Of a stretch of DNA of 64,000 nt, positions 32,407 to 41,145 are shown piece by piece (position 1 is the first letter of the stretch; the number at the start of each line of letters is the position of its first letter). The notes below the pieces were generated by a model that saw nothing but the letters and a program-made list of their open reading frames with translations, was not told the DNA's origin and did no database searches. Source of the DNA: Bacteroidota bacterium. GTDB taxonomy: Bacteria; Bacteroidota; Bacteroidia; NS11-12g; UBA9320. A program made the translations under genes and the position numbers. The stretch covers positions 1 through 64,000 of the forward strand of contig WGNA01000011.1 of NCBI GenBank assembly GCA_016124755.1, given 5' to 3'.

Positions 32407-33866
32407 TGAAGCGGCAGAAGTTTTTTGCCGATGTACTTTTTGTTCAGGGACTAAACATTTCTGTTAAAGCTGCCTGGATTCTTCTTATAGACAGAGCGGT
32501 TCAGAATTCACTACCCGAACGGGATTACGGAAGTTATTTCGGAGTTCTGAGTTTTACGATTTTATTCATCATTCTGCTCGATCTGGGTTTTAATAATCTC
32601 AATTCGCGATCGGTTGCAAAAGACATCAATTATTACCGGGAGAATTTTGTTGGTTATATCGTAACCAAACTTATCACTACCGTTCTGTTTCTCACGGCAC
32701 TAATGATTGGTGCGTGGTTTCTCGGATATTCCGAAAATCAGATTCAGTTGCTGATTCCACTCGCAGCTTTTCAGATTATCAGTTCGTTTAATGCGTATTT
32801 CCGGAGCAATTTATCGGCGAGTCACCGCTTTAAAATGGATGCGGTTCTGGCGGTAATCGACCGGTTAATTGTGGTGATTGTTGTTGGAACCTGGCTTACT
32901 GTAGATTCGATGCGGCACTATCTCAACATCTGGAATTTTGCGATGATTCAGGTGATCGGCAGTCTCGCGACATTGTTTGTAAGTCTTACTTTAAACCGCA
33001 TCGTACTCGGACCGGTTCAATGGAAGGTACATTTCCCGGGTCTTAAAAATCTTTTCCGGAAGTCTGCTCCGTATGCAATTCTTGCGGCACTAATGGCACT
33101 CTATACACGTGTGGATGCGGTGATGATTCAATATATGAAAGGCGATGAAGCAGCTGATGTTTACGCGATGGGTTATCGATTGTTAGACGCAGGTAGTATG
33201 GTTGCCGCTTTGCTGTCGGGAATGTTGTTGCCAATGTTTTCCAGAGAATCGGAGAATGCTACGGTTACACGAAAACTCATTGGAATTTCTGCACGGATTT
33301 TAATTGTTCCGGCAACCATTTTTGCGCTGTTAATTGCGGCCCATCCGGGAGAAATTCTCACTCTTATGTATCCGGATAAGGTGAATTCAATTGCACCGGT
33401 TACGTTCACTTTTTTGATGTTCAGCTTTGTGAGTTCCTGTACCATTTTTATTGTCGGCACCTTTCTCACAGCACTTGGGAAAATGCGATATCTCAACATT
33501 CTGGCGATGATCAGTGTCGGGCTGAATGTTTTGTTAAATGCAATTCTGATCCCTTCTATGAGTACTGACGGAGCGGCATTGGCAACACTCATTACCCAAT
33601 CATTTTTTGCTTTGGGATGTGTGAACGGATGGAGAAAGGAAGTCGGTCAGAGCTTTGGTTTTAGTGACGTGAAGACAGCATTAGCAGCGCTTTCAGCCTT
33701 TGCATTGATATATTTTTTGAGCGGGCAATTTTTCAAAAACACCCTCGTTCATATTGCGTTCGGATTGGCGGTCGCCTTATTGGTTGTCGTAGCCAGCGGG
33801 TTGATCAACATCCGGATGCTGAAGCAAATGAGTAGTCGTAAAACCCAAGAACCTTCAGACTTTTAA
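32406..33866 (+). CDS. Polysaccharide flippase-like membrane protein (MOP/Wzx family)
   Basis: A 486-residue protein with about 12-14 membrane helices spread along its length. The N-terminal half has the MOP/Wzx pattern (LFVQGLNISVKAAWILLIDR, SYFGVLSFTILFIILLDLGF), and a conserved Pro- and Arg-containing segment (ALYTRVDAVMIQYMKGDEAA) lies mid-protein. Wzx proteins flip lipid-linked sugar units across the inner membrane. It overlaps kmo by 1 bp and is followed by a Wzz-like gene (36-bp gap) and an O-antigen ligase gene, which supports a surface-polysaccharide role. The exact substrate is unknown. Confidence 0.88.
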   Translation: MKRQKFFADVLFVQGLNISVKAAWILLIDRAVQNSLPERDYGSYFGVLSFTILFIILLDLGFNNLNSRSVAKDINYYRENFVGYIVTKLITTVLFLTALMIGAWFLGYSENQIQLLIPLAAFQIISSFNAYFRSNLSASHRFKMDAVLAVIDRLIVVIVVGTWLTVDSMRHYLNIWNFAMIQVIGSLATLFVSLTLNRIVLGPVQWKVHFPGLKNLFRKSAPYAILAALMALYTRVDAVMIQYMKGDEAADVYAMGYRLLDAGSMVAALLSGMLLPMFSRESENATVTRKLIGISARILIVPATIFALLIAAHPGEILTLMYPDKVNSIAPVTFTFLMFSFVSSCTIFIVGTFLTALGKMRYLNILAMISVGLNVLLNAILIPSMSTDGAALATLITQSFFALGCVNGWRKEVGQSFGFSDVKTALAALSAFALIYFLSGQFFKNTLVHIAFGLAVALLVVVASGLINIRMLKQMSSRKTQEPSDF

Positions 33867-33869
33867 CCC

Positions 33870-33877
33870 TATTTTTG
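33870..33877 (+). promoter_or_regulatory. Candidate -7 box before the Wzz-like gene
   Basis: TATTTTTG lies right after the flippase stop and 25 bp before the next ATG. No -33 TTG is seen. It could give the last two genes a separate start. Confidence 0.35.
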
Positions 33878-33902
33878 CCAACTTTTTTAGTAACACGTTT
33901 TT

Positions 33903-34928
33903 ATGAAAACGGAAGAAAACTTTATTGATTTTACTTTTCTCGACATCACCCGATTTCTGTATCGGTGGCGAAAACACCTCATTATTATCACTCTCGCAGC
34001 CGGAGTTATAGCCGCAGTTGGATCATTCATGATTACACCGCGATATGAATCGGAGGTAATCTTTTATCCAACTACAATTAACTCCATCGGTAATGCGATG
34101 TTCACCGACCTCAACAAGCGTGAGGCCGATGTTCTTGCTTTCGGGGAAGAAGAGGAAGCAGAAAATGCCTTGCAGGTGTTGCAGTCTGATAAGGTAACAC
34201 AGCGCATTATCCGCAACTTCAATCTGATGCAACATTATCACATCAATCCGAACGGGAAATTTCCGTACACAAAACTCGCGAGGAAGATGGAGAAAAACAT
34301 CAGTTACGAGAGAACGCGATATCTTTCAATTTCGATCAAGGTGTTAGATGAAGATCCGAAGATGGCGGCGGACATCGCAAACGGAATTGCCGCAATTTAC
34401 GATTCGGTGAAAACGGAAATTCAGCATCAGGTGGCGCAGGAAGCTTTCGCAATCGTGGAAGAAGAATACAAAAACAAAGAAGCGGAAGTATGGCAGTTAA
34501 AAACCGGACTTCAGGAACTCGGTAAAAAAGGAATTATTGATATCGAGAAACAGGCTCAGTCCATTTCAGAAAGTTTATATGCGGCAAAAGCCAGCGGACA
34601 TAACCCGAACGCTATTCGTGAACTCGAGTCTGAGCAGGATACTCTCGCTAAATACGGAAGTGAATACACCAATCTTTACGAAACCCTTCTTTTGGAACTC
34701 GAAGAACTTTCGATGTTAAGAAAGCGCTATAAAAAGGCAAAGGTCGATGTGGACAAAACCATTCCTCAGAAATTTATTCTAACCAATGCTACGCCTGCAG
34801 AACAAAAAGCAACTCCACAGCGCAAACTGATAATCGCCTTTGCAATGATTGCCGCATTTCTGATGGGCGGGCTCGTACTTTTAATTCTCGAGCAAAAAAA
34901 GAAAATCGTTGAGCCGGAGCAGAAGTGA
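33903..34928 (+). CDS. Wzz-like polysaccharide chain-length/co-polymerase protein
   Basis: A 341-residue protein with membrane segments at about residues 23-43 (LIIITLAAGVIAAVGSFMIT) and 300-328 (LIIAFAMIAAFLMGGLVLLI). A large periplasmic coiled-coil-rich region lies between them (EEYKNKEAEVWQLKTGLQEL, EELSMLRKRYKKAKVDVDK). PQRKL just before the second helix is the Pro-rich motif of Wzz/PCP proteins. It sets polysaccharide chain length or helps polymerisation. There is no C-terminal kinase domain, so it is not a Wzc type. It lies between the flippase and the O-antigen ligase genes. Confidence 0.88.
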   Translation: MKTEENFIDFTFLDITRFLYRWRKHLIIITLAAGVIAAVGSFMITPRYESEVIFYPTTINSIGNAMFTDLNKREADVLAFGEEEEAENALQVLQSDKVTQRIIRNFNLMQHYHINPNGKFPYTKLARKMEKNISYERTRYLSISIKVLDEDPKMAADIANGIAAIYDSVKTEIQHQVAQEAFAIVEEEYKNKEAEVWQLKTGLQELGKKGIIDIEKQAQSISESLYAAKASGHNPNAIRELESEQDTLAKYGSEYTNLYETLLLELEELSMLRKRYKKAKVDVDKTIPQKFILTNATPAEQKATPQRKLIIAFAMIAAFLMGGLVLLILEQKKKIVEPEQK

Positions 34929-34929
34929 T

Positions 34930-36402
34930 ATGATCTCCGGAGTGAAACTTAAATGGTTTTATACAATAGGTGTAGCGTACACCTTATTAAACCTGATTTG
35001 TTTCGCTTACGAATTTTATTTTTCGGCTCTTTTGCCGTTGGTGCCGGTATTTATTTATTTTATTTTTTATCACACCGATAAACTCATTTATTTTCTGGCA
35101 TTCTGCACTCCGCTTTCTATACCAGTTAAAGATATTGGTGGCGGTGTGGGAATGAGTTTGCCAACGGAACCGCTTATTGTTTTTTTATTTTTAGGATTTG
35201 CTTTTAAAATTATGTCAGGCAAATCGCTTCAGATCAAATTACTAAAGAACCCGATTGTTTTATTGGTTCTTTTAAATGTTGTCTGGTTAATTATTACATC
35301 CTGCACAAGTGTTCGCCCTTTGATCAGTGCAAAATATACGCTTTCACATATTTGGTATGTGTTCATATTTCTGATTGTATTGGCTCACTTCTTTAAAGAC
35401 CTGAAACGAATAAGAATATTTCTCTGGGCGTTTTCGATTGCCACTTCATTTCTCGTTTTATACACTTTGAAAAATCACGCGGCAGAAGGATTTACCCGAT
35501 TGTATGCATACACGGCAATGCGGCCATTTTTACCCGATCACGGAATGTATGCTGCTGCCATTTCATTTGTAATTCCGGTGATGATGGTTTTTGCGTTGTT
35601 CGGAAAACGGGCAAAGATGAATTGGTTTTGGATCGGGATGGCAATCATCCTTTTTGTGATTATTACCGTTGGGGTAATCTTTTCCTTTACAAGAGCATCC
35701 TGGCTTAGTTTAGTTGTAGCAATCGGAGTAATGGTTCTTTTGCTTTTCCGGGTTAAATACCGAACTATAATAGGAGTTGGTATTTCCGCAATTGCGATTC
35801 TTCTTTTATTTCAAAACACCATTTTAATTGAATTGTCGAGAAATAAGCAGGATAGCGACGACGACATTGAAGAACACCTGCAATCGTTTTCGAATGTAAG
35901 TACAGATCCTTCGAACCTCGAACGACTCAATCGTTGGAGCAGTGCTTACAGAATGTTTTTAGACAAACCGGTTTTTGGTTTCGGGCCGGGGACGTACACG
36001 TTTGAATACGGCCCGTATCAATTGTCGAGTGAAATGACTATCATCTCAACAAATGCCGGAGATCTCGGAAATGTTCACAGCGAATATCTGAGACCTTTTG
36101 CGGAATCAGGACTCATCGGCGGGCTGCTTTTTCTCGTATTGGTTTTTGTAATAATCGGTCAGGGCTTCGAGGTATATTATCATGCAACTTCTGTTGAGGC
36201 GAGGTTGCTCGGACTTGCCGTTTTATTGGGATTAATAACCTATCTCGCTCATGGTTTTTTAAATAATTACAGTGAGTTCGACAAAATTGCGGTTCCGATG
36301 TACGGCTTTATGGCGGCTATTGTTGCCCTCAAAGTTTATCACACAAAAAAGGATGAAATAGAAAAGGCGGCCAACTTGACCGCCCCTTCAGACCCTAATT
36401 GA
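34930..36402 (+). CDS. O-antigen ligase/polymerase-like membrane protein
   Basis: About 490 residues from the ATG at 34930, with 10-12 membrane helices. The Wzy_C/O-antigen-ligase signature is present: HSEYLRPFAESGLIGGLLF in the large periplasmic loop and the upstream FTRASWLSLVVAIGVMV with conserved Arg. An open frame from 34909 would overlap the Wzz-like gene by 20 bp; the ATG one base after that gene's stop is preferred. It would ligate or polymerise glycan repeat units. Separating WaaL from Wzy needs more context than this window gives. Confidence 0.85.
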   Translation: MISGVKLKWFYTIGVAYTLLNLICFAYEFYFSALLPLVPVFIYFIFYHTDKLIYFLAFCTPLSIPVKDIGGGVGMSLPTEPLIVFLFLGFAFKIMSGKSLQIKLLKNPIVLLVLLNVVWLIITSCTSVRPLISAKYTLSHIWYVFIFLIVLAHFFKDLKRIRIFLWAFSIATSFLVLYTLKNHAAEGFTRLYAYTAMRPFLPDHGMYAAAISFVIPVMMVFALFGKRAKMNWFWIGMAIILFVIITVGVIFSFTRASWLSLVVAIGVMVLLLFRVKYRTIIGVGISAIAILLLFQNTILIELSRNKQDSDDDIEEHLQSFSNVSTDPSNLERLNRWSSAYRMFLDKPVFGFGPGTYTFEYGPYQLSSEMTIISTNAGDLGNVHSEYLRPFAESGLIGGLLFLVLVFVIIGQGFEVYYHATSVEARLLGLAVLLGLITYLAHGFLNNYSEFDKIAVPMYGFMAAIVALKVYHTKKDEIEKAANLTAPSDPN

Positions 36403-36586
36403 ATGAATATGAATGCAGGTTAGTGTAGGTTATTATTCTTTGAGTGATAGCCAACCTTAAATTCTCTCCTGTAATTTCAGAAACTATGCCTTTAGTTTAA
36501 AAATGAGTGAATACGCAGAAATTGCGTCTTAGACGATTCTGTTTGTGGGTTATCCTGACCAAAGGCGGTGTACAGTTGTACGGATA

Positions 36587-37420
36587 TCAGGACGATTTGC
36601 CGGCTTTCTTTTGTGCGGCTAAATCAGAAAAGAAAAGAATAGAGGAACGTATGTGTTCGAGAGGTTGTGAAAGATGGCGAAGATCGAATTCTTTTCTCGG
36701 TGAGGCGAACGTATCGAAACGGAGCATTTCACCTTTGCGAATATCCAGCTCACTCATATCACTCCAGGAATAAAAAGAGGAATGGATGCGAATGCCGCGT
36801 TTGGAGATTTCCAAAACCGTTTGCAATTTCTTGCGGAGCACTTTAATGGTATAATACAAACCGATAATACCGAGAATTAGCAGTGCAACACAAATAAGGC
36901 GGATGCTCAGTTCTTCCTGATAAAACATAAAAGCGGCAATTCCGAACATCACCAACAATTCAAAAGTGATCAACCGAAGAACAGAAGAAGTGTTCTGATG
37001 CAGTTTTATAACATCGTCTTCATAAAAACGGCTCCGGCCATCGCGAAGATTTTGTGCGTGAACTTCTTCACTTCGGGTTTTAAATTTCTCGTTAAAGTAT
37101 TTCCGTTTTCCGGGACCGATGAAGGAAAGTAATTCCAACAAATTCGGTTTTAAAAAACTGTCTCTCGCCTGATCCATTAATATTTTGGGCTGATCGGCAA
37201 TTTCGATCGCATACATTTTCCAGTTTCCAATTGCGTACAGCATCCAGAAAAAAGTGAGAACCAGCGATACCCCGATTAGAATCAAGGAAAGTGAGGCGGT
37301 TATTCTGCCATCGATTGCAAGATAAATCCATAGTCCGCCGGTTAAAATAAAAAAAGCAAAAGGCCAGTAACGAGTTCGCCATCTGCCACGGGAGAGGAGT
37401 TGTCGGGTATTATCTTCCAT
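36587..37420 (-). CDS. Membrane protein with four helices and a cytoplasmic YcxB-like tail (hypothetical)
   Basis: A 277-residue protein. Two membrane hairpins are seen: residues of about 19-36 and 42-64 (WPFAFFILTGGLWIYLAI, ASLSLILIGVSLVLTFFWML), and 152-172 and 178-196 (LITFELLVMFGIAAFMFYQE, RLICVALLILGIIGLYYTI). The soluble C-terminus (RGIRIHSSFYSWSDMSELDI, then RKGEMLRFDTF) resembles the bacterial PH-like/YcxB type of domain, which is only an inference. It is convergent with the O-antigen ligase gene. It lies 42 bp after the FMN glutamate-synthase-like gene on the same strand. No function is assigned. Confidence 0.7.
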   Translation of the reverse strand: MEDNTRQLLSRGRWRTRYWPFAFFILTGGLWIYLAIDGRITASLSLILIGVSLVLTFFWMLYAIGNWKMYAIEIADQPKILMDQARDSFLKPNLLELLSFIGPGKRKYFNEKFKTRSEEVHAQNLRDGRSRFYEDDVIKLHQNTSSVLRLITFELLVMFGIAAFMFYQEELSIRLICVALLILGIIGLYYTIKVLRKKLQTVLEISKRGIRIHSSFYSWSDMSELDIRKGEMLRFDTFASPRKEFDLRHLSQPLEHIRSSILFFSDLAAQKKAGKSS

Positions 37421-37462
37421 AATTCAATTCTTACAAGCCATCTCAAAAATAAGAATCACACG

Positions 37463-39046
37463 TTACGCATGCACCGGATTTCTCCAATGAATATGTCCGC
37501 CAAGATGCTCACAGTCTTTTAGAGCCTGGGTATTTACGAAGTGTACTTTTTCTTTATCGTAGCCAAAACAGTCGCGGAGAGTTGTTGTGTAATTACTGTC
37601 ACCCATACTAATTTCCACATCGGTCATGGAGAATTCGCACGGATGCTCGTGTCCGGTAGCCATAGTGAGTTCTATGAGTTCTTTGCGGAACGATTCGGCA
37701 TAATGTGCAAACCGATCTGATTTCAACGGAACGCTGATTCCGCTTTGCAGCCACTTATTCTGTGTGGCAACACCGGCCGGACAGCGGTTTGTGTGGCAGC
37801 TTTGTGCCTGAATACAACCAATACTCATCATGGCTTCCCGCGCAACATTAATGAGATCTGCACCCATCGCCATGGCCTTAACTGCTTGAGCCGGCAAGCC
37901 TAATCTGCCGGAGGCAATCCATACGATTCGCTTGCAAAGTCCCTTCTCCTGAAAAACTTTATAAACCGAAGAAAAGGCATAAAAGAAAGGAAGTGAAACG
38001 TGATTGGCAAAAGACAATGGCGCAGCCCCGGTTCCGCCTTCACCTCCGTCGATGGTAATAAAGTCGGGGCCCGAACCTCGTTGCAACATTTTTTCGGCGA
38101 GATATTCCCAAGTTTCTAATCTGCCGACAGCCGATTTAATTCCAACGGGCAAACCGGTTCTTTCGGCAATTTCTTCAATGAGATCCAACAATTCATCAAT
38201 GCCGTTAAAAGCTTTGTGAAATGAAGGGGAAACGACGTCTTTACCCAACGGTACGTGACGAATTCCGGCAATTTCCTTCGTAATTTTTGCAGCGGGAAGA
38301 ACACCTCCTTTGCCGGGCTTGGCACCTTGCGAAAGTTTTATTTCAATCGCTCTTACAAATGGATTGTTCTCAACTAATTTTTCGAGTTTGTCTAATGACA
38401 GATTTCCGTTTTCATCGCGCACCCCGAAGTATCCCGTTCCGAATTGAAAAATTACATCAGCTCCGTAACTGTGATAGGGAGAAAGTCCGCCCTCACCGGT
38501 GTTGTGATAACAATTGCTTTTTTTGGCTCCCATATTCAGAGACTCAATCGCTTTTGCCGAAAGAGAGCCAAAACTCATTGCCGAAATATTGATGATTGAT
38601 TGTGGCCGGTAAGGTCTTCGACGGTTGTTGTGCAAGCCGATCACCTTTGCACAGGGCAGAAAACTCTTATCAATCATGTTCGGGTGATCTTCATCCATCC
38701 GAAAAGGAAAAACACTGGGTTTAATAAAATGATATCCCGCAGCGTGAATATCCTGGTCGGTTCCAAAGCCCTGATAATTATTGAGCAGCTTCGAACTCGT
38801 GTAAATCCAGGCGCGGTCTGATCGGTTGAAAGGAAGTTCTTCCCGATTGTTGGCAACGATGTACTGCCTTAGTTCGGGGCCAATTTTTTCTAAAAGATAC
38901 CGCAGGTGACCCACAACCGGATAGTTGTGGCTGATGGCATGTTTCCGGTTAAAGAAGATGTCTCGTGTGGCTATTATGAAAATGATCAGCAAAGTCCATG
39001 ACCACCACTGCAGATGGATGGTGCTCCATTCAAATTCAAGTAACAT
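37463..39046 (-). CDS. FMN-binding glutamate-synthase-family protein, membrane-anchored
   Basis: A 527-residue protein with an N-terminal membrane helix (about residues 15-32). Its body matches the FMN-binding domain of the glutamate synthase large subunit: NISAMSFGSLSAKAIESLN, IEIKLSQGAKPGKGGVLPAA, and FITIDGGEGGTGAAPLSFA. The 3Fe-4S motif Cys-x5-Cys-x4-Cys is intact in GCIQAQSCHTNRCPAGVATQ. The class II amidotransferase domain is absent, so ammonia or another donor would be needed; it is not a full GOGAT. The real substrate of these stand-alone homologues is unclear. aroE overlaps its 5' end by 11 bp. Confidence 0.9.
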   Translation of the reverse strand: MLLEFEWSTIHLQWWSWTLLIIFIIATRDIFFNRKHAISHNYPVVGHLRYLLEKIGPELRQYIVANNREELPFNRSDRAWIYTSSKLLNNYQGFGTDQDIHAAGYHFIKPSVFPFRMDEDHPNMIDKSFLPCAKVIGLHNNRRRPYRPQSIINISAMSFGSLSAKAIESLNMGAKKSNCYHNTGEGGLSPYHSYGADVIFQFGTGYFGVRDENGNLSLDKLEKLVENNPFVRAIEIKLSQGAKPGKGGVLPAAKITKEIAGIRHVPLGKDVVSPSFHKAFNGIDELLDLIEEIAERTGLPVGIKSAVGRLETWEYLAEKMLQRGSGPDFITIDGGEGGTGAAPLSFANHVSLPFFYAFSSVYKVFQEKGLCKRIVWIASGRLGLPAQAVKAMAMGADLINVAREAMMSIGCIQAQSCHTNRCPAGVATQNKWLQSGISVPLKSDRFAHYAESFRKELIELTMATGHEHPCEFSMTDVEISMGDSNYTTTLRDCFGYDKEKVHFVNTQALKDCEHLGGHIHWRNPVHA

Positions 39047-39809
39047 CAGATTGTATTTTATTAGTTTTAAAATATAGTTCGGGAGAATTATTCCAGATTT
39101 TCCAGGATTCTTCGGCTTGTGATTTAAGCATTTCCCAACCGTTTAGAACGCGGCAATTTTTGTTGAGTCCGGCTTTTAAAAATCCGGTTACTCTGGGGTT
39201 ATATATGAGGTCAATCAAGGTCTGGCCGTGATGAAGGTATTTATAAGGTAACATGGGAAGTCCATCATTGTTCGGATGCATCCCGACCGGCGTACAATTA
39301 ATAATGAGATCGACAGAGTGCATGATCGCCCGATTCAATTCGGCATACGTTATTCTTCCTTCACCTTCTTTTCGGGAAACAAGACTAAACGAAATTCCTT
39401 TTTTATTTAATACAAATTGAATGGCTTTCGACGAACCGCCCGTGCCGAGAACCAAAGCGTGTTTAAATTTAGTTTTAAGACTAATGAGTGATTTATAAAA
39501 ACCAATAACATCTGTATTAAATCCGGCCAGTTTATTCTGATAAATAAGAATGGTATTTACAGCACCAACTTCACGGGCTTCTGCCGAAATAAAATTAAGT
39601 TTCGGGATTACCGATTCTTTATAAGGGATCGTGACATTGAGTCCGAGTAAAAAGGAATTTGATTTTATTAAATCGTCGAGTTCGTTAATATTTTTTAAAG
39701 GGAATAAATGGTATTCTGCATCGACTCCGAGTTTCGAAAACTTTTGATTAAAATACGCCGGTGAAAAGGAATGGGAGAGAGGATAGCCGATGAGTCCGAA
39801 GATTCGCAT
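39036..39809 (-). CDS. aroE: Shikimate dehydrogenase
   Basis: A 257-residue enzyme of aromatic amino-acid synthesis, converting 3-dehydroshikimate to shikimate with NADPH. It begins with GLIGYPLSHSFSPAYFNQKF (substrate-binding Ser pair). NVTIPYKE contains the catalytic Lys, AGFNTDVIGF the paired Asp, and VLGTGGSSKAIQFVL the cofactor-binding Gly-rich loop. It is slightly short but complete. It overlaps the DUF368 gene by 1 bp upstream and the FMN-protein gene by 11 bp downstream, so all three are probably co-transcribed. Confidence 0.95.
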   Translation of the reverse strand: MRIFGLIGYPLSHSFSPAYFNQKFSKLGVDAEYHLFPLKNINELDDLIKSNSFLLGLNVTIPYKESVIPKLNFISAEAREVGAVNTILIYQNKLAGFNTDVIGFYKSLISLKTKFKHALVLGTGGSSKAIQFVLNKKGISFSLVSRKEGEGRITYAELNRAIMHSVDLIINCTPVGMHPNNDGLPMLPYKYLHHGQTLIDLIYNPRVTGFLKAGLNKNCRVLNGWEMLKSQAEESWKIWNNSPELYFKTNKIQSDVT

Positions 39810-40723
39810 CAGGCGGCTTGCTTTTCATCCGGATTAAAACGGCTGAGAACAACAATTATAATCAGCCCGGCCAAAGTAAGTGCGAACACTGCTCCCATTT
39901 GCGGGTTTTCGTAAAGCGTTGGAGAAACATTTTCCTGAATAAACGGAACCCGCATACCGTGGGAATTAGTTCGAAATTCAAGTGTTTTTTTCCAAGGCCA
40001 TATTTTATTTAACGAACCCACCAAAAATCCGAGTAAAAGCGAAATGGTCATTTCGTAATAATTGGTGAGAGTCCACTTTAAAACCCGGCTAAAACTCAAC
40101 AATCCGATAATAGCACCTGCTCCGAAAACACCGAGAAATACAATGTCGAGTGTGCTGAGCGCGTCGAGAAAACCGGCATAAACACCCATCAGTAATAAAA
40201 TAAAAGATCCGGAAATCCCGGGTAAAATCATGGCACAAATAGCAATGGCTCCGGAGATAAAAATGAACCAATATTCACTGCTGGCTTCCCCCGGACGAAT
40301 TACCGTTAACCAATAACTGATGCCTGTTCCGATCAATAATGCGAGAACATTCATCACATTCCACGACTTCACCATTTTCTGTACGAGGTAGATACTGCCT
40401 AAAATCAATCCGAAGAAAAAAGCCCATAAAAGGTGAGGATAATCGGCGAGCAGGAGTTTGAACAATCGTGAAAGTGTAATAAGGCTGATGGCGATTCCGA
40501 AAAACAGAGCAACCAGAAAGTTTCCGTTAATTTCTTTCCAGGCGGCTTTAATTCCTCCCTTTCTCAGGATTTGAAATGTTTTCCAGTTAACGGCATTAAT
40601 CGACGAGAGCAACTGGTCATAAATTCCGGTAATAAAAGCGATGGTTCCACCTGATACACCGGGAACAACATCCGCCGCACCCATAGCCAAACCTTTCAAA
40701 AAGATCATTAAGTATTTTGTCAT
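39809..40723 (-). CDS. DUF368 polyprenyl-phosphate transporter-like membrane protein
   Basis: A 304-residue protein with about 8-9 membrane helices. The DUF368 signature is clear: MGAADVVPGVSGGTIAFITG near residue 15, and the second inverted copy MILPGISGSFILLLMGVY near 165. Published work on other bacteria assigns undecaprenyl-phosphate recycling to DUF368 (PopT) proteins. That would fit the cell-envelope genes nearby. It is the first gene of the minus-strand run with aroE and the FMN protein. Function here is transferred from the family. Confidence 0.92.
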   Translation of the reverse strand: MTKYLMIFLKGLAMGAADVVPGVSGGTIAFITGIYDQLLSSINAVNWKTFQILRKGGIKAAWKEINGNFLVALFFGIAISLITLSRLFKLLLADYPHLLWAFFFGLILGSIYLVQKMVKSWNVMNVLALLIGTGISYWLTVIRPGEASSEYWFIFISGAIAICAMILPGISGSFILLLMGVYAGFLDALSTLDIVFLGVFGAGAIIGLLSFSRVLKWTLTNYYEMTISLLLGFLVGSLNKIWPWKKTLEFRTNSHGMRVPFIQENVSPTLYENPQMGAVFALTLAGLIIIVVLSRFNPDEKQAA

Positions 40724-40779
40724 AAACTAATGCCGCGGTTGCCGCGTTGTGATCGAGGGCAAAGCTAACAGTTCCCGAT

Positions 40780-40787
40780 TATTTTTG
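40780..40787 (+). promoter_or_regulatory. Candidate -7 box before a small lipoprotein gene
   Basis: TATTTTTG ends 9 bp before the ATG at 40797 (3 bp before ATG 40791). Its position argues against the GTG start at 40749 and suggests a nearly leaderless transcript. No -33 TTG is seen at the usual distance. Confidence 0.4.
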
Positions 40788-40796
40788 CAGATGGCG

Positions 40797-40949
40797 ATGA
40801 AGAAACAATACACAACAAGACGACTTGTTCCATTATTAATCGGCATCCTCGCGGTGAGTATGTTATTTACATCTTGTGGTGGCAGAAAGGGCGGGATGCA
40901 CTCCGGTAAAAAACCAAAGAAAAGCTGCAATTGCCCGGGTGGTTTTTAA
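40797..40949 (+). CDS. Small Gly/Lys-rich lipoprotein (50 residues)
   Basis: A 50-residue lipoprotein from MKKQYTTRRL. After the basic start, a hydrophobic stretch leads to a lipobox LFTSC. The mature part is only about 22 residues: CGGRKGGMHSGKKPKKSC then NCPGGF, so it has three Cys, many Lys and Gly, and a C-N-C-P motif. An ATG two codons upstream (40791) is an alternative. Similar tiny lipoproteins with a CxCP end are common in Bacteroidota genomes, from recollection. It is divergent from the DUF368 gene and convergent with the next small gene. The role is unknown. Confidence 0.65.
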   Translation: MKKQYTTRRLVPLLIGILAVSMLFTSCGGRKGGMHSGKKPKKSCNCPGGF

Positions 40950-40959
40950 GAACAGAGAA

Positions 40960-41145
40960 TTATTTGTTCATTCTCATCCGCTGCCGGCGGCGCAAAGTGT
41001 ACATGGCAATGGCGACAACAAAGACCACAGTCATTAATAGGGTGTTGTTTCCAAACCCTTCTTTCTGATAGCTCACATATCCTTCCACTGCGGCGAATGC
41101 AGCGATAGCTAACCAAACGATTTCAATTATTCTTCTGAGATTCAT
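40960..41145 (-). CDS. Small two-helix membrane protein
   Basis: A 61-residue protein with two predicted membrane helices (residues of about 6-24 and 33-52), separated by YQKEGFGNNT. It ends in a strongly basic tail (RRRQRMRMNK), which suits a cytoplasmic C-terminus. It starts inside the 3' end of lptC (23-bp overlap), so translation is probably coupled. Its place behind lptC suggests a role at the envelope; no family was recognised. Confidence 0.7.
   Translation of the reverse strand: MNLRRIIEIVWLAIAAFAAVEGYVSYQKEGFGNNTLLMTVVFVVAIAMYTLRRRQRMRMNK

Noticed and set aside
36360-36400. Hairpin GGCGG...CCGCC as terminator after the O-antigen ligase gene
   Set aside because: It is inside the coding end and is not followed by a T-run.
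40749-40790. GTG start for the small lipoprotein
   Set aside because: The TAnnTTTG box lies inside this extension and the added residues break the signal peptide pattern.
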